In this document: in pieces, positions 28,301 through 38,319 of the stretch
How positions within the stretch are numbered: the first letter of the stretch is position 1
How the letters are laid out: the number at the start of each line of letters is the position of its first letter
From: Glandiceps talaboti
Taxonomy: Eukaryota > Hemichordata > Enteropneusta > Spengelidae
NCBI RefSeq assembly: GCF_964340395.1
Contig: NC_135549.1
Location: forward strand, 3,079,001 to 3,143,000
DNA: 64,000 nucleotides
Direction of reading: 5' to 3'
Translations under genes and position numbers: made by a program
Notes under the pieces: model-generated
Database searches by the model: none
Told to the model about the DNA's origin: nothing
Seen by the model: the letters and a program-made list of their open reading frames with translations, nothing else

Positions 28301-31300
28301 ATAGCTAGAATGTAACCATGGTACTAGTCCCATGGTAACCATTGGTAAGTCAATGAGATAAACACACAGCTAAAATGTAACTATGATACTTATGATGGTC
28401 ACATGGCAACTGTTGGTAAGTCAATGAGAATAGATTTTGTACTTACACTGGTCCTATGGCCATGAGAAATGTAGGAACACTGTGAAACATAAAGGATAGT
28501 AAGTAGATAAAATATACCAAACTCTCTTTTTTTTGTCTTTCTTGTGGTCACCCTCTGTGAATGACCTAACATGGCAAAATGATTGTACTTTATATTCTAT
28601 AACAAAAAATATTATAAGTGACGTCAGTGGCTGCATCAGCTGGACAGGTCTAAGTTTTCCTAACTGAATAAGTTGAAAATGGAAACCACTGTCATTGTCA
28701 GTCCACTATTTATATTAGTTCCCGTATCATGGTGATATTAATTGTTTGATGTTTTTAATAGTTTCTCAATCATTGTTTTTAATTAATGAAAACAACTACA
28801 TATCTGTGCTTGCCTATATCAGTGGATTGCAGTTTATCTCATAAATAAACATATGTACACATTTGCTCAGCAGAATAGGGAACTTGCAATCCAGACTGAG
28901 CATGCTCAGATGCAAAGGACTATGGGATTATCTGTGGTTATCATGATTCATAATCTTCAGCTACTGATAAAATAAACCTCCCACAATGGTCAGGGTGACT
29001 ATGAATTGATCATTTGTTTACAAACAATATCACAATATTGTTTATAATACTAATTGGTCAGTATTTATTATCACATTTCCCATGATGCAACATTCAACAT
29101 GGTGGGTTTGCAAGTTCCCTATTACACAGTTATGATAAAACTACTGAAACTTATCACATTTGTGATAATATCTTTCATCTGTGTTTTCTATTTGTAGTGT
29201 ATGTTTTGATCCTAGCCCTGTACTGTTCATACTTGGCATTTCGTATTCGTAAACTACCCGGTCAGTTCAACGACTCCAAGGCCATATTCTTCTCTATCCT
29301 TACCACTGGACTGGTGTGGTTGTCTTTCTTTCCTGCATACTTCAAGTCTGGTAACAAAATGAGAATCATAGTGTGTTCCTTAGCATTGATATTGAATTCC
29401 ACCATAGCACTGTCTTCACTGTTTATTCCTAAACTATTCATCATACTGTTCAAACCTGAAAAGAACAGGAGGGAATCGACCTTTGACCTTAAAGATGGTT
29501 ACAGGGCCAAAGTATCTGTTGGGAATGCAAACTTTTCAAGGGTGAGTAATGACTACCTATTTATTACATACATCAGAATTCAAGACTTGTAAATCCTTTG
29601 TTTAATACTGTAACAGTAACTGTAGTCATACGTTTTCATTCATACCTAGTCTCATAATATTAAAATTAGCTATTTTGAATTTAATAATTCAAGTTATATT
29701 TCAACTGAAATAAGTTTATATTTTTGCGGCTTTTTTTGCTTGCTTTTGAATTTTTTAATCTTTCCAAACCATGGCAGAAAATAAGAATTTATTTTAGGCC
29801 TTCTTGATGTTAAAAAAATGTTTTCGTTCTTAAATCTAAAAATATGATAATACCATGGAATATTATGATAATGAGGATGCCCCTCTATTTTTCCAAATAT
29901 GTGGAGAAGACTGTAACCCATGCATATAGGGCCAACAGTTTTCCATTTTATGGTTTCTATTATACAACATTCAATATAGTACATGTAGGTTATTCAGTCA
30001 GTCTCATATTTAGGTGAAACTTCATTTAGTCAGATAAAAGTCTACTTAAGTCACTCAGTTTAGGTGAAACTTCATTTAGTCAGATAAAAGTCTACTTAAG
30101 TCATTCAGTTTAGGTGAAACTTCATTCAGTCAGATAAAAGTCTACTTAAGTCACTCAGTTTAGGTGAAACTTTATTTAGTCAGATAAAAGTCTACTTAAG
30201 TCACTCAGTTTAGGTGAAACTTTATTTAGTCAGATAAAAGTCTACTTAAGTCACTCAGTTTAGGTGAAACTTCATTTAGTCAGATAAAAGTCTACTTAAG
30301 TCACTCAGTTTAGGTGAAACTTTATTTAGTCAGATAAAAGTCTACTTAAGTCACTCAGTTTAGGTGAAACTTTATTTAGTCAGATAAAAGTCTACTTAAG
30401 TCACTCAGTTTAGGTGAAACTTCATTTAGTCAGATAAAAGTCTACTTAAGTCACTCAGTTTAGGTGAAACTTCATTTAGTCAGATAAAAGTCTACTTAAG
30501 TCACTCAGTTTAGGTGAAACTTCATTCAGTCAGATAAAAGTCTACTTAAGTCACTCAGTTTAGGTGAAACTTCATTCAGTCAGATAAAAGTCTACTTAAG
30601 TCACTCAGTTTAGGTGAAACTTCATTTAGTCAGATAAAAGTCTACTTAAGTCACTCAGTTTAGGTGAAACTTCATTCAGTCAGATAAAAGTCTACTTAAG
30701 TCACTCATTGTTGAGCTCACTGTTAATTTATAGTTAATCAGTTAAAGTTTTGTATTTGAAATCAAAATGTTCAGTAACAACCAGTATTGTAGGACATTGT
30801 CTCCATGGTGATATCATGATGAATGGCATAATAAGTGTTTCCTCAACATTTTAGCAAAATATGGACTTGTTTGATATCTGCATGGATACTGGGGTTTATT
30901 TTGTGCCAATAGCAAGTGATGGTTAAAATAAGTATTTTTTCAGTAAGTAGGAGTTAGTACGATACCTTTTGATATGCAGCAAAAATTACCCCCTGAAAAT
31001 GTATAAATTTAGGTAGATGCCCTTCAGTATAGATTTATTAAAAATTACCCCCTAAAAATGTATAAATTTAACTAGATGCCCCTCAGTATAGATTTATTAA
31101 AAATTACCCCCTAAAAATGTATAAATTCAGCTATATTCCCCTCAGTATAGATTTATTAAAAATTACCCCCTAAAAATGTATAAATTTAACTAGATGCCCC
31201 TCAGTATAGATTTATTAAAAATTACCCCCTAAAAATGTATAAATTCAGCTATATTCCCCTCAGTATAGATTTTTATTAAAAGTTGTTTGCCTTTGTTCAG

Positions 31301-31549
31301 GTTCAAGGTGATGTGGGATCCAGTAGTGGAATTCTAACAGCTGATGGTCACATCACTGAAAATACACCACTAGCAAGTAACACAGACAGTGATCTAGATG
31401 AAGAAACATTTCAGAAACAGCTGGAAGATATACAAAAACAACTCTCTGTAGCTGAGGATAGGAAGTTTAATGCTCTCTCTAGAGTGGCTGAGTTGAAAAG
31501 AATTTTAGAAGAACTTGAAAAAGACTGTGGTAGTATACATGAGTTGTAA
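14458..31549 (+). CDS. Metabotropic glutamate receptor-like class C GPCR, complete, 11 exons, 943 aa
   Basis: Plasma-membrane receptor with an extracellular Venus-flytrap domain that binds an amino acid. Exons: 14458-14829, 19708-19843, 20795-21120, 22921-23123, 24178-24416, 25441-25586, 26039-26237, 26835-27289, 28119-28281, 29198-29541, 31301-31549; all GT-AG, phases agree, total 2832 nt. Domains: signal peptide ~1-22; flytrap ~55-475; cysteine-rich domain ~495-570; seven helices ~583-830; tail with coiled coil ~885-925. mGluR-like marks are GTGSSTTS (156), VHTEDDYG (224), ASDSW (308), NTKNPWF, ITKTNRISRIF after helix 3, and FIPKLFIILFKPEKN (822-836). Residues at the mGluR1 positions S165, T188, D208, Y236, D318 and K409 are S159, S182, D202, Y230, D310 and K432, so an amino-acid ligand, possibly glutamate, is likely. 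An ectodomain relation to CaSR-type receptors is also visible. The heptahelical region is split by two introns. Confidence 0.93.
16160..17450 (-). mobile_element. DINE/pearl-like non-autonomous element (tandem core repeats plus microsatellite)
   Basis: Read on the minus strand: about five degenerate ~110-bp units built on the plus-strand words GACCATGCCC and TAGCAACAACCAAAT (17,410-16,840), then about three ~130-bp units containing AAAACTACTGAGCAGATTGG and GAAATTTGGTGGG on the plus strand (16,780-16,340), then a C tract and a (CA)n(CAGA)n microsatellite (16,318-16,171). This order (core tandem repeats, conserved segment, microsatellite) is typical of DINE-1, pearl and mini-me elements. Ends are not defined, and no coding capacity is seen. 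Confidence 0.5.
16171..16318. repeat. (TCTG)n(TG)n microsatellite with G tract
   Basis: TCTG repeats with TATG interruptions, then a TG run, then ten or more G. Part of the surrounding transposon-like element. Confidence 0.95.
18055..18545 (+). mobile_element. 5'-truncated non-LTR retrotransposon, 3' end
   Basis: A 99-codon frame (18,060-18,359) reads like the C-terminal end of a LINE reverse transcriptase ORF: WFGGLTVSNVNKLQ near the start, then ITNDPSHVL, then MLPSGRRYR and a final AIRILNQRI. It is followed by a short 3' UTR with CAAGACAAATTTCCCCGTGA, an AATAAAG and an (AAT)n/A-rich tail at 18,508-18,545, the usual terminus for this kind of element. No upstream reverse transcriptase core is present, so it is a dead truncated copy. 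Clade (CR1/L2-like or related) not resolved. Confidence 0.75.
21163..21300. mobile_element. Foldback/MITE-like inverted repeat in GPCR intron 3
   Basis: Imperfect arms of about 60 bp: ACTGCATGAAAGGATG... GTATACTTGACAGTCACACA on the left, with GTGTGACGGTCATGTATAC... TTTTCATGCAGT on the right. It starts about 40 bp after the exon 3 donor and contributes the in-frame extension seen downstream of that exon. Confidence 0.75.
23978..24070. repeat. ~32-bp tandem repeat in GPCR intron 4
   Basis: Three imperfect copies of AAAGTCCTTGGCCTAGGGAG followed by TCTTTTGCAT, about 110 bp upstream of the exon 5 acceptor. Confidence 0.88.
27397..27908. repeat. 256-bp tandem duplication in GPCR intron 8
   Basis: Two adjacent copies, nearly identical, each beginning TTTTAATGTTTCATTGTGTA and ending near TTTTATTTTGTCATAAC. 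The very low divergence indicates a recent duplication or assembly of two alleles. Confidence 0.95.
28233..28430. repeat. Triplicated exon 9 3' end and splice donor
   Basis: The last ~49 bp of exon 9 plus its donor and adjacent intron (GTTGGTAAGTCAATGAGATA) recur twice in the intron (units near 28,233, 28,303 and 28,368; period 65-70 bp). Each copy keeps a GGTAAGTCAATGAGA donor. Reading past the first donor gives a stop after five codons (GKSMR), so only the first donor yields the full receptor. Confidence 0.9.
30008..30706. repeat. 50-bp minisatellite, 14 copies, GPCR intron 10
   Basis: Fourteen head-to-tail copies with exact 50-bp spacing (TAGGTGAAAC at 30,011 through 30,661). Variation is almost limited to TTCATTTAGT / TTTATTTAGT / TTCATTCAGT, so the array is highly homogenised. 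Confidence 0.97.
30977..31272. repeat. 59-bp minisatellite with alternating subtypes
   Basis: Five units with 59-bp spacing (GATTTATTAAAAATTACCCC at 31,032, 31,091, 31,150, 31,209 and a partial at 31,268). Units alternate between AACTAGATGCCCCTC and AGCTATATTCCCCTC, so the real period is a 118-bp dimer. The array ends about 28 bp before the exon 11 acceptor at 31,300. Confidence 0.92.
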
Positions 31550-32667
31550 AGAGTTTGATTTGACAGCAAATGCTTCTACATATAGTAAGTAAGGACAAAT
31601 GTGATATTTCTAAAAATGACTTTTCCTTGAAGTATAGTTTACCATGTATGATACGCCATTGGCTAGTGGTATCAAGAATATGGCATATCACCCTTAGGTT
31701 AAGTTTCAAAAACAATATTAAATGTTTTGTGAAGAAATGAATTGCTGAAAGAATCATATACAGCTGTATCTGATTTCAATATAATTATCGATGTCTAGTA
31801 TAAAATATTGTAACCAGGATAATATCAGCAAACCTAGTACTAATATTACTTATTTATTATGCTAATTATTAGATCAGTACCTACTGTCTGAAAGGAAGAA
31901 CTGGTTTGACATACTAACTCTATTTGCCTTAAACCGTGTCCATTTCCAGACCCTTCAGGTCTGTAACTTCAAGCTGTAACTTCCATAATATCATTTTACA
32001 CCCATGACAACCTGGTTTTGGATGTGAGTGCAAATAGATATGTGAATTCAAGAGATGGTGATGGAGTGGTATACTGAACATCATCAAATCATCACCACAA
32101 AGGGAGGTGTGGTTTTAGTAGAAAATACAACTGTTTATTACTAATATCCTTTTCTTAAATATAAGCTCATCATTTACATTTTACATACAATATTAAAAAC
32201 AACTTAGTTTACCTTGAGTGATGTGTTACCTAATAACACCTTTCAAAAATGTTTGTGAACTGTTACTTTTCTAGTGTGTTTTTTTACAATGTTTTTGTAC
32301 AGTTTATATGTATATATACCAAGATTTTGTCTCTTGCCATCATTTACTAGTTCATGTGCAATATATAGAGCGTAGGATGAAATTGTTTATAGTTGAAATT
32401 TTTATTTATGTTATGGCTCAAAATATTCTAAAATGTGTATTGCGATGTCAAATTTAGCCATATGTTATTATGTACATTGTTAGATATATGGCAGTGATTA
32501 TTTGCACATGCATACTAGTGGTATTTGTACTGCAGTGTGTACCTGGATGCAAATGATATGTAAATGAGTGCTCAGTCTTTTCTTGTACATAAAATCATGT
32601 GATCACACTGTGTGCGTATTACTGTAATTTGCTGTTTCAGATAAATAATGAACCCATGGCATGTGAC

Positions 32668-33125
32668 TGTCAGTGTGGGTATTTGCTCTCATGCTTGTGT
32701 GGGTATTTACTCTCATGCCAGTGTGGGTATTTGCCCTCATGCCAGTGTGGGTATTTGCTCTCATGCCAGTGTGGGTATTTGCTCTCATGCCAGTGTGGTA
32801 TTTGCCCTCATGCCAGTGTGGGTATTTGCCCTCATGCCAGTGTGGGTATTTTCCCTCATGCCAGTGTGGGTATTTACTCTCATGCCAGTGTGGGTATTTA
32901 CTCTCATGCCAGTGTGGTATTTGCTCTCATGCCAGTGTGGGTATTTGCTCTCATGCCAGTGTGGGTATTTGCTCTCATGCCAGTGTGGGTATTTGCTCTC
33001 ATGCCAGTGTGGGTATTTGCTCTCATGCCAGTGTGGGTATTTACTCTCATGCCAGTGTGGGTATTTGCCCTCATGCCAGTGTGGTATTTGCTCTCATGCC
33101 AGTGTGGGTATTTGCTCTCATGCTT
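32668..33125. repeat. 24-bp minisatellite, about 19 copies
   Basis: Unit GTGTGGGTATTTGCTCTCAT plus GCCA, with occasional 23-nt units (TGTGGTATTTG). All three plus-strand frames are open across the array and read as Cys/Tyr/Leu or His/Ala/Ser repeats; the one-base deletions shift frames, so it behaves as noncoding repeat. It probably lies in the GPCR 3' UTR or just beyond. Confidence 0.95.
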
Positions 33126-33324
33126 GTGCTGTATTCTGCTACACTTTCACTGACTATACTCATGAAAGTATGTCCAGAGGTTACTGCAAACATACTTTCA
33201 AATACACCAATGACTTGTACTCATGCATCGTTGGGTTCTGTCATATTACTATGCTGTACAATTTTTATCTGAATGATGTGTTTATAGAGAAAATATAGGT
33301 AGTATTTGCCTTTATTATATGGAG

Positions 33325-33330
33325 AATAAA
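33325..33330 (+). terminator. Candidate polyadenylation signal of the GPCR gene
   Basis: AATAAA in GGAGAATAAAAG, 1.8 kb after the stop codon. Plausible if the 3' UTR runs through the minisatellite; no nearer strong signal was noticed. Confidence 0.3.
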
Positions 33331-33475
33331 AGTTAAATTGTTTGTCAAATATTGTGTGCAGTTTTGTAGAATCATTATGATGCTTTTCATCATCCAAGTT
33401 ACTTCAGAAATTTGTTATTCTGGTTGTGTTATGATTGTGTGGTGCCCTAGTGTTAAAACTAGAGGAAACAGAAAT

Positions 33476-33541
33476 GAGTACCAGCCTACCAGGAGAAAAC
33501 CAACATTGAGTACCAGTCTACCAGGAGAAAACCAACATTGA
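33476..33541. repeat. 32-bp tandem duplication
   Basis: Two copies of GAGTACCAGCCTACCAGGAG-type sequence followed by AAAACCAACATT. Confidence 0.9.
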
Positions 33542-34780
33542 TAGTAGAATAAACTGAACAAGAGCATTCTTACACACAGACCTGGAAATTCAGCCATCAC
33601 TTGGTGGGTTCCAAACCAGACTGCAGTGGACTGCAAATGAGCTTACTACTCAGCCAACAACAACCCATGTTAATTAGTAATTTTGAATGGGTAGCTTAGA
33701 GCAGTTTCATGAAAATATAACAGCACTGAGAGGCTGTTTTGTATACTGTCATTTAATATGACAGAAAGTGTGCCCAAAACTCCTCAAAGTACCCACTGCC
33801 ATAAATTGGTGTTAGTTGGTATCCCTGGGTCTCCTCTGTCTGTTGTATTTCCTTTACTTAACACTTCAACCAGTCTTGTTATCCTAGGACACGTTGTGTC
33901 TGATCTTGTTGCAGTGGTCCCTAACTCCGGTGATCTTATCATGTTTTTGTGTAGTCTTTGTATCAGGCGTTAAGGGGGTGTTTGTACTCCACATATATAT
34001 GGCTATACTGTCCTGATCACAAGTGATATGGTAGCATTAGATGTAGCAAATCGTAACCAATCAAGACTGACTGTCAAAAAGGACTCATTTACACTAGAGT
34101 TAATGAAAGCAGATTTTGATTTGTTTCTTGATAGTGTATCTTTCTCTCATTTGCTGGTTTCTTTTAGGTACAATGAAAGGTGCAATATTCATTGCTTAGA
34201 CATGAGAATGGCATCTCAGTTTTCTTTAAAAAGTCTAAAATTGATGTACATAGATTGTTCAGACTTCTCGCAATACAGATCCAGATACTTTACATTCAGA
34301 CAACATACATTTCCAGTAGAAATTGTTTAGCAAATATTTTGGGCGATTTCAAATAACGTTCATGGAACTTGTCTTACACAAGAGTCAGAGAATAGTTTTA
34401 GAGAGATTAAAATTAAAATCAGTTGTGTCAAATCTAAAGTTTTTCTCGTTGATATATTTGTTTATAAATCAAATCATTCCTAAATAAATAAATGAGAGTT
34501 GAATATGTCTTAAAGTTTTATGTAAATGTTGACAAGCACGGCCTCATTAATCTGGACCATTTATCGTGTATGCAGACGTGCATCAAATTCCACTATTCTT
34601 TGGTCTCTGACTCAGGTTGGCATTATTAAAGATAGCCAGTCGGAGGACAAGGTGATCCAGGTAGTCGCAAGTTGAGATTTTTTAAAAAATGTAAAGTTTA
34701 GTCTTGAAGCTGCTAAAAATGGAAGGTGGGCTTTTCATACAAAAATGATTAAAGTCTGATACGTATTCTATGCATAATAC

Positions 34781-34786
34781 TTTATT
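34781..34786 (-). terminator. Candidate polyadenylation signal of the C-type lectin gene
   Basis: AATAAA on the minus strand (CAAAATAAAGTATT), about 175 nt after the lectin stop codon, a normal 3' UTR length. Confidence 0.6.
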
Positions 34787-34958
34787 TTGAGTTTTCACAA
34801 CATAAGAAGTACTATCATATTTCAGATATCATTGAAATTAAACAAATATGTAGTATATTTAAACTTCAATGAATGTAGAATGTGTGCGTAAAGAAGACTG
34901 AGGAAAGTGTTGATCGAGGAGTATCCATCCCGTAATGTAACACATCTGATGGATTAGT

Positions 34959-35059
34959 TTAGCACGACACTATAACAAAAAGAAAAGTGGAATATATTAT
35001 TTGTCATTATACCTACCGGGTAGTATAATATTACTAAGGGGAAGAGGTGGCAGGCAGGC

Positions 35060-35100
<41 letters not shown>

Positions 35101-36309
35101 CAGAAAACAGGAGACAGGTAAAGAAATAAGAGATAGATGCAATCTGAATATTACTTTATGCAACATATTCACATATTACATGTACATGTAAATACAGTAT
35201 ATGTACCTCGAGTTTGGCAAACCACTCCCTTTGGTCGATAGTCACAGTACTCATCGTCCCACTCGCCGTTAGCATTCTTGTTGGCTCTGAACCTACAGAT
35301 TAACAAGAAAACAAATAATTTGAAACTATTACTCAAAGTTGAATCTTGTTTACATATACACAATAGTACAAGGTTAAAAAATAAAATGCCAAGTATTACA
35401 TTTGTAATAGCATTAGTAGTTTGATGACTGACCCCTCGGTCAGCATACGAGGAGACCATGACAACATGAACCTACTACTCAGTGAAAGTAACCATCATAA
35501 TAAACACCAGATTTAAACTGAATGCCTTCCGTAAGGGCAAAGTTTTGAGATTGTCGTTCCTACAGACAATTGTTAGAATACAACCGAACATATGCGATAA
35601 GTTATTTTTTCTCATTGATTGCTATTTGCCCATTGCTGTTAGTGATCTCCTGGCCAACCACAACATGTAATGAGAAGCTTTATAAAACGTTGTAGCATAG
35701 CACTCACTGTAGAAAGAGTTTTAAAAGCCAAAAAAAAAGAGAATTGTTTCTGGTCAGCACCCATCACTTAATTTTTTGTTTATGTTTGTCCAGCCAATTC
35801 AGTCTGCAGATGAAAGGGAAACCGCAAAAGTAACTCTCCCTACATTAATTGCCACCAGTGAAGACAACAGCTATGCAGAACTAATCATGAACAAGCCTAT
35901 GACATCTGCCCCACATACACATTTGCTGTAAAGAACTAAATAAAAAGAACAAAAAAAAACAATCTCATTGTCGCACCACTTAAGACAACATTTCCTGACC
36001 AGAAACAATTTTTTTCCTTTTTAGTGGCCTACCAAAATATGCCAATAACTTATTAAAACTAAAAGCTACATTGATAATATTTTCAGGACAGGTGTGTTTT
36101 GGTATCGCAAATGTATGTATCAAATTATATTGAATTTGAAGCATGCATTCTTGAAATGTAGCCTAATTACCAAAAACCATTAATTACGTAAATTGCTCAT
36201 TAATATTCATGGGATGTTTACCGAAACTTAAGCAGTTCTTGCCACTATCCTATGGAACACGTGTACCAAATTTCGTTTGACTTGAGCCAGCCGTTTTTTA
36301 GAAAATGGT

Positions 36310-36348
<39 letters not shown>

Positions 36349-38268
36349 ACACACACACAGACTTTTCACCCCATAATATATAACCTTCCTTACGGAAGGT
36401 AAAAATTATCCTACCGTGAAGGGACTTTGTGGTGACGAGTATAATCTACGGCAAGTAAAAGAGGGTGATCGGAGGAGAAAATAGAGGGGGAGGGGTTCAA
36501 CAAAATTTAGGGGTGCGAATTTTGTGTCTGTCTTAATGCAAGTATTATACATTACATGTAGTTAAAATCATGATAAAAGCAAGATAATATGTGGTGAGGA
36601 GTAAAATTGTTTTTAGTTCATGCATGTATTGAAGACCATATCCAAGTATTCCATGTCTTTCCAATGTAAATGGCCTCCTACATGTATTTATTTTCAAAAC
36701 AGTTTCCATCCTACTCATCTGCACCCATCAAGGTGACTCTGTTTCCCCCCTACCCCCCCCTACCCCCATCCATCAAGATTGAAGGGGAAAAGCCTTGCTG
36801 GTTGAGTATCCGAGTTTAGGTTAGAGCTTATAGCAAAACCCACTTCTATTTGTAAATATATCACTTTAATATGGACTCTGAAATCGATTATTAACGTAAT
36901 GCATCAGTGTACATTTGTACATCACCAGGGTGGGGTATATACAATCTGTGGGGTCTACGAAAATTCTTGGTTCATTATTTGGGGGGGGGGGGTTGATATG
37001 TTTAGTCCACTGGGGGGGGGGGGGCTGCAAAAAATGATTGACCATGTATTATTTTCTCCTGCCCAACCCCATTAAGCTATGGGTGATCTATTCAACTCTT
37101 CGACAACTGCTTTTACAAGTAAATAAGAGGAGCATTGATCGTAATCATATCTACTTCTATCCCATAAAATGTATGGTGTTCATTATCTCACCACATTTGC
37201 ACACAATCTTGGCCGTTGACATCTTGTTTTGGGTTATTATTCGGTTCCCCGCTATGCCAGTTGCTATAGTCAATGGGGCAAGTTGAAACACCATCATTCC
37301 ACACATAGTTGCCTTCCGCAGCATCATCAGTCAATCCAATAAAGAAACCATACATCGGTACACAATCAGTCATCTTAAAACCACCCTGCAAAATTGCATT
37401 GCGAACCAGGTCATCAATTCGTTGTGTTCTCAGAATGGCAAGAATTCCACCTTGGCTCTCACACAATTCTTCAGCCTTCTTCTGATATGGTCGTTCAGGA
37501 CTATTGGCACAGTACACATCATACCTAATGCAGTCGCAGCTGAAGTCATCTTGTACTTGAAAAGTGACGACTGACAGGCACAAACAAACAAACAAACGTA
37601 TACTAGTTTATAAGCCTTGTATGATATAATTTACAGGTGGGGTTTGATATGTTTCGATGTGCTTGAAAATCTCACCAGTATACAAATGATGTGGGCAACG
37701 AAATCGATACTTCTGACTTTTTATTTATTTTTATTTTTTTTTAATCTTTGCTTGTTGTAATTATAGTCTTTATAGTTAACTGTTGTGGTGTGTTGTACAA
37801 GCTCAGACCATCGATATATGATGGTTAAAGGTAAATGTAAAGTACACAAAATCAAATTTTGTTTTAATTTCGGTTTCCAACGATTCTTAACAAATTCATA
37901 ACATGATATTTCTGGTACCCTAGTTTTGTTAGCTATTTTGAGAGTGCAAAACACATATGATTATGAAGACATTCTGCATTCACGCAAGCAAGATACATTT
38001 TTCCGCTGATGCACTGAATCTACACGGGGTGTCTGTTAAGGTCTGCCGTAGAGCCTAGTGGTTTACGATGATGGAATTATTGTTGATAATAAATTATTAT
38101 GATTCAATTATAAATATATAAATATGGAATAAAACATCAAAACTTACCAGGCTGTGAATTATCCGATGAAAATTAAATATAAAAGGCAAAACAAGATATT
38201 TATAGAAATATATTGCGAACTTCATAAGGAAGACATACTATTGAAAATGTCATAGAATATATGGTTCG

Positions 38269-38319
<51 letters not shown>

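Larger units (their letters stand above)
31550..34780. other. Intergenic region between convergent GPCR and lectin genes
   Basis: It should contain the GPCR 3' UTR (a candidate AATAAA at 33,325-33,330 on plus). It holds a 24-bp minisatellite (32,668-33,125) and a 32-bp duplication (33,476-33,541). A 100-codon plus frame at 34,028-34,330 resembles nothing I know and has no splice or context support. Confidence 0.6.

Noticed and set aside
30008-30706. CRISPR-like array (regular 50-bp spacing)
   Set aside because: Units are contiguous with no unique spacers, in an animal intron; it is a minisatellite.
32599-33298. Cys/Tyr-rich repeat proteins of up to 216 aa
   Set aside because: Produced by a 24-bp minisatellite open in all frames with frame-shifting units.
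34028-34330. 100-codon plus-strand frame between the GPCR and the lectin
   Set aside because: No recognisable domain, no splice context, no repeat of the frame elsewhere; consistent with a chance frame.
35169-35206. Read-through of lectin exon 4 to a stop at 35,169
   Set aside because: The CGAG|GTACAT donor joined to TTATAG|TGTCGTGC gives the compact end VSC-stop followed by a nearby AATAAA; read-through remains a possible isoform.
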